Shown piece by piece: positions 54,981-64,000 of a stretch of DNA of 64,000 bases. The stretch covers positions 26,976,792 to 27,040,791 of the forward strand of contig OY726572.1 in the NCBI GenBank assembly GCA_963383645.1, given 5' to 3'. Source of the stretch: Muscardinus avellanarius (Eukaryota; Chordata; Mammalia; Rodentia; Gliridae). The notes beneath the pieces were generated by a model that worked only from the letters and a program-made list of their open reading frames with translations, was not told the origin of the DNA and did no database searches. The position numbers and the translations under genes were made by a program. Position 1 is the stretch's first letter, and each line of letters begins with the position of its first letter.

Positions 54981-55456
54981 TTTTTAATTTTAAAACTATA
55001 AAAACTGTTTGGAAACTAGCATAATACAGTTAAGCTGCCGCCGCGTGGATTTTTAAGTCTACCCGGAACAGAAAATGGATTTAGTATTCCATATTGTCTC
55101 AGAACGATGACAGGTCGTGGAAACAGAGGACAATGCTGGCATGGTTTCAAAGGAATTCCTCCCCAGTCTGGATACTATAATAAACAACTGCAGTTTGGTG
55201 GATTTATTATATACACAACATATATAGCAGTTTGAAGGGTTTTTTTTTTCTTGTTAGTGGCACACTGGTTACAGCTGACTCAGTATGGGATTTGAAATAG
55301 TATCTGGTTAAAAACTTTGGGGTTGACATTTCCTCTTTAAAAAGATGGTGGTGGGAGCGAATGGATAAATAAGCAATCTGCCAACATCCAAACCCATCCA
55401 ACAGCCTTACATCGAAAACGTGGGCACAGTTCGAACGTTTACGATTATGCCACTGA

Positions 55457-55469
55457 GCAGCAGGTGGCA
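55457..55469 (+). promoter_or_regulatory. Possible CTCF core motif
   Basis: gcagcaggtggca fits 12 of 13 positions of the CTCF core pattern CCASYAGRKGGCA. It lies in non-repeat intron sequence. A single match in 64 kb is weak evidence. Confidence 0.25.
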
Positions 55470-56019
55470 AGCTTTGCTTTTCAATGTTCTTTGGTTTTAT
55501 TTTTGTACCACGGGATGCCAAAAACTGAAGAGGGTGGTTTCAGTCCACTGGAAGATGTCATTTCTTGGCAGTGCTGCCTCGAACCACCTCCTTCTCTCAT
55601 CGCGCGTAATTGCCTTTCTTCGGATGCTGTAGCCGACCTTGGCTCCCCTGGATTCAGATGGATGGGAATTAATTCACATGAGCAATGCTTTATTCTCTTG
55701 TGATTTTAGCAACATGTTTCTAATGGAGAAAATAAATGAAAAACAAATGACTTTCTGAAGGCAGTCCCTGGATGACTTACAGAGGTTTTCTTGTGTCGTT
55801 TCACTTAATACTAAATAATGGTACATTTTTTGCTTGGATTTTTTTCTTCTCCCCAGATCATTTCTAACTGGCCCAATACCTTGATATAGGAGTGAGAAGT
55901 ATTTAAAATTAGAGTTCCACAAAAATATTATGAAAAGTTAGAGAAGAAAAACACATTTCAAGGCCAGAATTAAAAACCATTGTCTTCCCTTAGGCTATAC
56001 TGTGTGTTATTCAGGATTT

Positions 56020-56110
56020 AATTTTTTTTTTTTCCTGTACTGGGTATTGAGCCCGGGGTCTTATGTAAGCTAGGCATGTACTCCACTGTTGAGCTACATC
56101 TCATGCCTAG
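56020..56110 (-). mobile_element. ID-like SINE fragment
   Basis: 'ctgggtattgagcccggggt' and 'ccactgttgagctacatctc'; T-rich tail. Confidence 0.78.
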
Positions 56111-56189
56111 GATTTGATTTTCATGTCTGGTAAAGAGATGAAGCTCGAAGAAAATAGTGAATGGTGAGTTGGGCACCAACTTATTTTAT

Positions 56190-56398
56190 GGGCTGGTGTG
56201 GTGGTGCACACCTGTAATCTCAGTATGTGGGAGGTTTTCATGGGAGGATCTCAGGTTCACAGCCAGCCTCAGCATTTTAGTGAGGCCCACGGCAACTTTG
56301 CAAGACCCTGTTCCAAAATTAAAAATATAAAACAGGGCTGAGGCTATAGCTCGAAGGTAAAATACCCCTGGCTTCATTCCCCAGTACCCCCAAAAAAT
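56190..56398 (+). mobile_element. B1-dID SINE
   Basis: 'gggctggtgtggtggtgcac', ID arm 'gctgaggctatagctcgaag'. Confidence 0.88.
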
Positions 56399-56974
56399 CT
56401 TTACAGGCTGTGGTTCATACTTTCCATATGAAGCTTCTTTTTGGATTGCTGCTTTGTGCTTTGAAAAGAATTGAAAGAATGAAGAATGCAAAAGCATATA
56501 GCTGCAAATAGTTAATAATCTACAAATATTCAGCACCTGCTATATACTCAGTTCTCCTGGGCCTTTTGTTAGAATTGACATGAGCTATATTTTAGTTCAT
56601 GATTCTTGATCTGTTTCTGTTTCAGCTGTGCATTTTTTTCTTACTTGAATATATTCATAAAAGTATATGTAATTTATAATGTTTAAAGTTTAAAAGGATA
56701 CTAAAACAAATGAACAAACAGACTCGAACTCTTAGTCTTATTCTCACCCCCTAACTTGGGACAACATGAAACACCCTCATTATCTTAGAGGCCCTCAGTG
56801 TTGTGCTTCCCAGTCCAGTTAACCCTTTACTCCTTCTCCCTCAAGTTAATTTGTTAGTTGTCTCCTGCTTTTCTTTCCGGCTTCACCATATTTTTAGATA
56901 TTTCAGAACATCGTATTATAGTATTTTGTTAGCCAGGTTTGTTTTTAAACTAAATGTAATTTTACTTGTATTAT

Positions 56975-57052
56975 TCTGACTCTTATCTTTTTGGTACTGG
57001 GAATTGAGCCCAGGATGTTCTATCTCTGAGCTCCATCCCCAGCCCTATTATG
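56975..57052 (-). mobile_element. SINE right-arm fragment
   Basis: 'tactgggaattgagcccagg' and 'ctctgagctccatccccagc'. Confidence 0.78.
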
Positions 57053-58917
57053 TGTATAGTTAGGATTCATGTATTTTCATGTGTCAGAGTATCATTATAT
57101 CAACATGGCACAATTTACTGTCCTTTCTGATGATGATTTATTTGGGTTGTTTTTGATGTTTTGCTGTTACAATGGTGTTGTGATGAACATTTTATTTGTA
57201 GATGACTTCTGTTGTATATTTTTAGAAATTTTTATAAAATGGAATAAAAATATAAAAATGTCACATTCATATAAAGGGTCGATTGTGTTTTATGAAACTT
57301 GCATTTTACAAACACACTCTGTCAGATAAAATGCCCTTTTTATATGTAGTAAGCACTTGTCAACAATTTAAAAGCCTCTTGTCTAGGGTGTATCGAACAT
57401 GTTTTCTTTATGAATTGTATACCATAAGAAATCTCTCCTTATCTCATTACTATGAGATTTTTTCTCTCTATTTCCTTCTGAATGTTTTTCCTTTTTCATT
57501 GGCTTTAATTCACCTGGAATTGGTTTTGAGTGTAGTGTGAATTTACTTTCCATATGGGTAACTTTCTGTCTTAGCAGTATTTATTGAATATTCACCTCCC
57601 AAGAAGCCCCCCAAACCTACCTATTTATGTATTCATATTACTAAGTATGTGTAAGTCTAACTTTTTTATCCTGTTGTCCTGGTCTTTCTTCAAATACTGT
57701 GCTCCCTTAAATTCTATAATTATAAGTCTTGGGAGGAAAATCCTCCCTCCCTTATTCTTCAGCTGCATTTCCTTCTAAATGTATAATCAGCTCATTAGGT
57801 TTTTTTTTTTTTAAAGGAAATCTATTTGGAATTTTGATTGGTTTTATACTAAATCAATATATAGTATTGAGACAAATAGCATTTTTTTGTGTGTCAACTC
57901 TTCCTACCCATAAATGTGACAAGCCCCTCTGTTTTATTTAAATCTTTTTAAGTGTTTCAATCCATTTTAATGTCTTCATTAAGTTCTTACATATCTCTTT
58001 GTGAAACTTATTGACCTAATGTTTTTAGTTGCAATTGTAATGGAATCTTTTCTACAACTTAATTTTCAAACATGCTTTCTTGAGACATGAGGCTGCGAGT
58101 TTTCATACAATGAAACTTTGCAAGGCTCATAATCTTCTAGGTATATTCCATGAAGCATTATGTCATGTATGATGAGTGATTTTTTTCCCCTCACCTCTGT
58201 TATCTAATTTTCGTGCCTTACTGCATTGGTTGGGGTTTGTAGTTCACTGTGAAACAGAAGTAGTGATAGTGTCATAGATTTTTACTTTAAATGAAGTTTT
58301 CTCAGTCTCACATTTGCTGTAGACCTTTTGCAAAGTTCTTTCTCAAATTAAGGCAACCATGGACCATCATGGGTTGTTAGACTGTGAAGAGTATCTTTTA
58401 CAGATGTTGAATTTGACAATTGTATCAGTTGGTTTGATCATATGGTTTCCTTTTATCTTTAATGTGGTGAATTATATTAAAAGATTTGCTAATGTTGAAA
58501 CACTTGTGCATTCCTATAATAAAATTCACTGGGCCCTGATGTCTTTTTTATCTTTTAGTGGATTCAATCTGCTTTGTATTTGTGAGTGAGACTGGTGTAT
58601 GCTTTTGCTTTCTCACAATCTTTTGATATTATTTTGGTATAAAGGCTATAGCAGCCTAATAGAATGAGCTGGGGAGTGTTTCTTCTCATTTCTTTCTTTA
58701 AAATATATTGTAATGAGGGGCTACTTCCAAATATGTGTAAAAGTATGAATATAGCATGGTTACCCTGGATATTCATTGTTGGGAGAGGGGAAGGGAAAAT
58801 AGAGGGGGGAAGAGAGCACCAAGTACAGTTTAAATGTATACCATTTACTTTCAATAAAAAAATAAAAAGATTATAAAATGGTAATAAAATAAAATCTTAC
58901 ATTAAAATATATATAGT

Positions 58918-59092
58918 ATAGCTGGGTGCTGCTGCACAAGCTTGTAATCCTAGTACTTGGGAAGTTGAGACAGGAGGATCACAGGTTTGAGGTCAGGGCC
59001 CAGAAACTTACTAAGACCCTGTTTTAGAATAGGCCTGGGGGTGTAAGCTCTGAAGTAGAATTTCCTTGGATTCAATCCCCAATACCAGAAAA
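58918..59092 (+). mobile_element. B1-dID SINE
   Basis: 'tagtacttgggaagttgaga', ID arm ending 'ggattcaatccccaatacc'. Confidence 0.86.
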
Positions 59093-59252
59093 CAAATAAA
59101 CAAGAACAGTTTTGTGTAATATTGAATATTTAGCAGAACTCACTTATAAAACTACCTGGGTCTCTTTTCTTTTCTTTTTTTTTGTATGTGGCACAAGGGA
59201 TTGAACCCAGAGGAATTTTATCCCTGAGCTACACCCCCCCCCCAATTTTTAT

Positions 59253-59253
59253 A

Positions 59254-59312
<59 letters not shown>
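59253..59312. repeat. (TG)n(TA)n microsatellite
   Basis: TG units turning into TA units on the tail side of the nested SINE. Confidence 0.95.
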
Positions 59313-59316
<4 letters not shown>

Positions 59317-59324
59317 TATATATA

Positions 59325-59506
59325 TAATTTTTTGTGGTACTGGAGTTCCTAGAAACCCTACTACCTCCGGGCTACACTCCCAGACCCATTTTTAAATTTG
59401 AAAACAGGGTCTCTTGAGCCAGCGCGGCTGGCTTCAAACCTGTGCGATCCTCCTGTCTCTGCCTCCCAAGCGTGGGGATTACAAGCGTGCGCCACCATGC
59501 CCGGCT
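59325..59506 (-). mobile_element. B1-dID SINE, type B, nested
   Basis: 'gtggtactggagttcctaga' to 'gcgccaccatgcccggct'; near-consensus type B. Confidence 0.92.
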
Positions 59507-60702
59507 ATGTTTTTTTGTTTTGAAACAGGATCTCATTAAGTTTATGAGAGTCTCCCTAGTCTTGAACCTATGATCCTCTTGTCACAGCCTCCCAAGTACT
59601 AGAATTTACCAGTGTAAGCCATCATGTCTGGCTCTCTGTCTGGATATTTTCTGTTGTAGAAGGGTTTAATTATTTTAGTCATTTTGTACTTTTAATTTAT
59701 ATTGATTTTTTTGTTTTTGTTATCCTTATAGGGATACATATTTTTTTCCTTCTTCATTCTTTTTCCATTCTCTTAGTGATTATCCTAGGAATTTTAACAT
59801 ATTTAAATTAACAAGGACAAAAGGTATTCAGTATTTTAACCTTTGGACCCAACAATATTAGGTGTTAGGATCCTTGGATTCTGATGACTTCCATAGAGTC
59901 TGTACTATTATCTTTCAACATTTTAATTTGAAAAATTGTAATCTTGCTAGTAGGCATTCTGTCATGGCTTTATATAGCCAGTGCTTACTTAGATTTCCCC
60001 ACATATTTACCATTTTCTTGGTTTACCATTCCCACTTGCATTTTAGACATTCTCTCTGAGCAATTTGTCTTAAAGTGCTTGTTTTAGAAATTCCTGTGGT
60101 AAGGGTCTTGCCTTTATTTCATTGAATTTTTCTGGGTGTCCAATTGCAGCTGGACAGTTTCCCCCCCACCAAAAACATTTCGAAGCCAGTATTCTCCTGT
60201 CTTCTGGCATCCCTTGTCCTTTTATTGACAAATCAGCTGGCTTTCCTTGTTTTCCCCTTGATGGAAACTCAGCTGATGCTCTTAATTCTGGCCCCTATCA
60301 AATGATCTTTCTTTTCTTGGTGGTTTAAAAAGATTCTCTTGCTCGGGATTTATTGAGATTCTAAGGTGAAGATTCATATGCTTTGTGCTTTTGGAAACTT
60401 CTCAGGCTTTTTTTTTATTGGAATATGAATTTTTAAGACCTTTTTTCTTTTAGAAGTGATTATACAACTATTATACCTTTTCACTTTAGTCTCTATATCA
60501 TTTAATCTCATATTTCTTCTTTCTTGCCTCTGTGTGTGCATTCAGGCAAATTTCTTCTCATTTACTAGTTTTTTCTAGTTAGATCTGTGATTGTTGCTGT
60601 CATCCTTTGTATTACCCATTTCAAACAGCATTTAATTTTATATTTCTTTGGGGATTTTTAGATCTTTTATTCTATATCAGTGACCTTATTACTTAGTCAT
60701 AT

Positions 60703-60917
60703 ATATTTTTTTGTGATAGTAGGGATTGAACCCAGGGGCATTCTACCTCCAAGCTACACTCCTAGCCTTATTTCACATTTTGTTTTTGAAGCAGCGTCTC
60801 TCTAGGCTGCTGTCTCACTAGGTGGCTGAATGTGGACTAGGTTGTCCTTGAATGTGGTCCTGCCATCTCAGCCTCCCAAGTACTGGGATTACAGGCATGC
60901 ACCACTATACCTGGCTT
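60703..60917 (-). mobile_element. B1-dID SINE
   Basis: 'gtagggattgaacccagggg', left arm ending 'gcaccactatacctggc'. Confidence 0.88.
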
Positions 60918-62032
60918 AGTTATACTTTTAACATCTTTATTTATGCATGTTGTACAAATTTAATATTCTGAAGCTGTGACCAGACTGAGTCTGCAGTCTG
61001 TTTTTTTTCCTCCCTGCTAATTTTGGCTTGTTGTGTGATTTCTGGTTGTCAGAAAGTAGTCATTGGGATTTCCTAAGATCTAGTCTTAAGGTAGGTTTCT
61101 GCAGAGGGCTTTTGCATCTGATTTTAGCAAGTTTTTACTCGGAGTGGGCACTACTCATCTGAGCCCACTTTTAGTGAAATGCTGGGGTTGCTGGTTGTTT
61201 TGGTCACTCAGGTACTTTTAGCTTAATGCCACACTGGCACAGAGGAAGGCTTGGAGTCAAGAATCTGCACTAGAGAGTCGTCAATGTCTCCTTCACCCAA
61301 AGCCCAAACAGAGGCGGGCCCAGCGCTTGTGTCTTCTAATGATGGGGTGAAGTCTAATTCTCCCACTCGCGGTCACCATGCTTTGTCCTTGTGCCCCACG
61401 TGGCACATTCCAGTCTGCGGTCTAGGCATCCAGAGATGGCGGACGCCCCTCCAGGGGAAATTCCTCTTGTGCTGCCAGCTCATTTCCCTGGATTCTGGGT
61501 CTCTGGATGTTCCTGGCCTCTGAGGGGTTCTCTTTCTCTCTTGCCAGCTCAGCCCTAGTTTTATATTTTGTCCAGCAATCTTCTTAGTTGTATTATCCTG
61601 GCACCTTTCCTTCAGACATCTAATCCTCTGTTTTGTCCCAAAGTAGAGGTCCTAGTTGAAGAGAAATCCTAGTTGAAGTTTTATTTCAGAGAATTAGAGC
61701 ATTTTTGGAAGACAGACCATGAAGTTCCTTGTGCTCTAGGAACTCTGAGCACAGCAGAATAAGTAGACACTCTGGGTCTTTGGAGAGACCAGGCTGCCTT
61801 TCCCTTGTGATGTGGCATGAAGAGCCATGAGAGCTTCCCTCTTTGGGGCCCAGTGAGCCCAGGCGTCCCTAGGGTTCTCTGGGCATCTCTGCCTGTTGGC
61901 ATTCTACCAGGGACACCTGTTCTTCTGGCTCTGCTTCTGTTTCCTGCCCTTTGTCTTTTTTACCCCAGCCTGGTTGTTAAGCCTAATCTCTCAGTTTTTC
62001 ATTTTGCTCAGTAGTTTCATTTAAACAGTGTC

Positions 62033-62135
<103 letters not shown>

Positions 62136-63847
62136 CATGTGTTTTAGAGTACTGACTAGTGTTCTTAGAGGTAAATTGGACTTTGTGTGTCATGATTAGA
62201 CATCTCTTTAAGGATTAGATGAGAAAAAATTGAGGTTTTGTTCATTATTACTCGGAGGAGGAGGATAGTAATTTGGGGGTTAGAAAAGGAAGAATACATA
62301 GCTGTTGTTTGCACCCCAGTGGCATCTGATGGGAAAAGATGCTGTTGCTCTTATAAGGGAGACTTGATAAAGAGAAACCCATCTGTACATATATTTTAAA
62401 ACCAAGACTACTCCTGAATTTGTTCTGGTGCAGCTGTCCAGCTGTAAATGGAGGACTCTTGCCTCTTGTATCTACATTTATAATCTTTAAAGTTCTATCT
62501 TTTTAGGTATATAATCTTTAAAGTGACCACCTGTAACTTGGCAGCTTGGAGCACACTGCCGATAGATCAGGACACCAAGTAAAATATCTTGTCTAACCAG
62601 CATCGACATTGAGAATATTTTTGGCTGACCAATTCTAATCCTAGGCTTGTCTAAAACATTGAGAAATTACATGTTATGTTTGTGGAGGGATGTGATAACC
62701 ATAGGCAATTAAATTAGAGGGAGTGAATGAAATGAAATATTTTTTGACCCTCTATTATTTCTTTTTTAGGAGTTTGAGTTGGAATTTGATAGCCATTGGT
62801 TCAGTATATCAGGGTCAATCCTGGGTTGATAATGGGTTTGAAAAGGCGGGTCCTGGGCAAGGTAGTGGTTGTTTAAAGCTGAGGTTTTAGATGAGTCAGG
62901 CTTGGTTTTGCATGTGATTTAGATTGGGGTTTAACACAAGATGAGGGAAGGGAGCAGGTGTAGAAACCTTGACTATAAGAGGAAGGACCAAGAAGAGGTC
63001 AGGTGATAGAGATGTGGCAGGACAGGTTTGGGAATCTGGGTGTGATTGGCAGAGTCCAGGTAAGCAGGGAATCCATTCCGTTCCTTGGCATGGAAGGAAA
63101 TGAATAAAGATTATCTGAAAGATAAGTGTTGTGTCTGATATATTGGTACTGACTATAGGGGGCAAATTTTAGCAGTTAGAGCCTGCCGAGGGAGTGCTCG
63201 GTTTAGAAGTGTTCACAGGGATCCAAGCATGAGTGCAGGTCCAGGTGTTTCAAACAGCAGGTAGCAGGCCCTCCAGCTCCAGAGAGCGCTGGCTCCAGCA
63301 CATGTGATGAGCAGAGCCCTTCTTGGCTGCCAGGGAGCTTGCAGTGCAGTGGAAGGTGCACACATGTGTAGAACACTTCATGGTGGTAAAGTTAAGGAGA
63401 CACTTTACATTTGGGAGTCCCAAGAGCAAGGTACTATGCTGCTCCATCAAACCTAGACTAATATCAAGGCCATCTGCAGTCTGGGTCCGTCACCCCTACT
63501 GCTCTGTGTACCCCACTGATGCAGCCCACGCCTCCCTCACGCACTCCTTCCCATATCACCCTCTGTATTCTCTCTACCTCCTTCTGTCAAATCCCCTTGG
63601 ACTGTGGGCACAGTTCATTTCAAGAGCCATCCCTGGACTTTTCACAGTAGCCAACATTAACTGAGAACATACAAAGTTTACAGTGTTGAGGCCATTTGCA
63701 GGCATGATCTTGTGACTGACGATATTCAAATTCTTGAACTGCAGTATAACACTCAGGGCAAGCAGGTTCACAGGTTCATCTATCCATGCTGGTGCTGAAT
63801 TCTAGGGAGGTCTGTGTGAAGATGCAGGATAGTTCCCTGTGGACTCT

Positions 63848-64000
63848 TTTTTTTAAATATATAATTTTGTGATACTGGAGATACTGGAGCTATACTCCAG
63901 TCCTTTTTATTTTGAAACAAGTTTTTGCTAAGTCTCAGAGGGTCTCACTAAGTTGCTGGGGCTGGCCTGGAACCTGTGATCCTCCTGTCTCAGCCTTCCA
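63848..64000 (-). mobile_element. B1-dID SINE, runs off the window
   Basis: Right arm degraded ('ggagctatactccagtcc'), left arm 'gatcctcctgtctcagcctt' cut by the window end. Confidence 0.85.

Larger units (their letters stand above)
59160..59634 (-). mobile_element. B1-dID SINE, old, split by a type B copy
   Basis: Right arm 59160-59243, left arm 59507-59634 ending 'gccatcatgtctggc'. Confidence 0.87.
57060..61620 (-). mobile_element. Nearly full-length ancient L1 (decayed, carries SINEs)
   Basis: In minus orientation: probable 5' region about 61620-60920, ORF1-like region about 60700-60050, and ORF2 region about 58800-57060. Plus-strand landmarks: 'gcattcctataataaaattc', 'cctaatagaatgagctgggg', 'tcacctggaattggttttga' and 'tcctgtcttctggcatccct', all seen in reverse L1s. 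All frames broken; interrupted by SINEs at 58918, 59160 and 60705. Joining the pieces into one element is inference. Confidence 0.55.

Overview
The window is mammalian intronic DNA containing one clear protein-coding exon. The lineage points to a rodent related to squirrels. About sixty SINE copies have a 7SL/B1-like left arm followed by an ID-like tRNA-derived right arm (the B1-dID layout known from sciurids, dormice and relatives). There are also rodent-style MaLR LTRs and a rodent-type LINE-1. I cannot name the species.

The only host gene I can support is LTBP1 on the + strand. One internal exon (36259-36553) encodes the first EGF-like domain and the start of the proline-rich linker of the long isoform. 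It has a good branch point, acceptor and donor. The rest of the window is its two flanking introns: about 36 kb upstream and at least 27 kb downstream. I did not find the next LTBP1 exon.

Two SINE subfamilies recur. Type A has a 'cccagcatttgggaggctg' left arm and an ID right arm ending near 'tccatccccagtacc'. Type B has a 'ccccgcgcttgggaggc' left arm and a 'ggtctgggagtgtagcccgg' right arm. Type B copies lie inside type A copies in several places, so B was active later.

Two insertions stand out. At 4835-7954, inside a type B SINE and flanked by an 11-bp target-site duplication, is a minus-strand LINE-1 with a complete 5'UTR and an intact ORF1. It has no ORF2: ORF1 is joined to an old antisense L1 relic, an L1 3'UTR with its own poly(A), about 315 bp of other sequence, a polyadenylation signal and a final poly(A). 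It reads as a chimeric, 3'-transducing retrocopy. At 16460-19061, also with an 11-bp duplication, is a 2.6-kb GC-rich composite with no believable ORF. In minus orientation it runs: tandem repeats of about 120-135 bp, degenerate repeats of about 175 bp, a VNTR of 49-bp subunits in dimers of about 98 bp, an L1-type 3'UTR, and poly(A). Its architecture resembles primate SVA elements, and I do not recognise it as a named family. It is the best candidate for something undescribed.

Other content: a complete solo ERV LTR inside a SINE (21690-22166), a Tigger/MER2-like DNA transposon with TIRs and TA duplications (24149-24780), MaLR LTRs (one inside another), MER5-like and MIR relics, several decayed L1s (one 5'-inverted, one nearly complete at about 57060-61620), many (CA/TG)n tracts, a 20-bp minisatellite, and a long purine tract.

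Repeat boundaries without a stated target-site duplication are accurate to about 5-20 bp. Family names come from recognition by eye, not from a database search.
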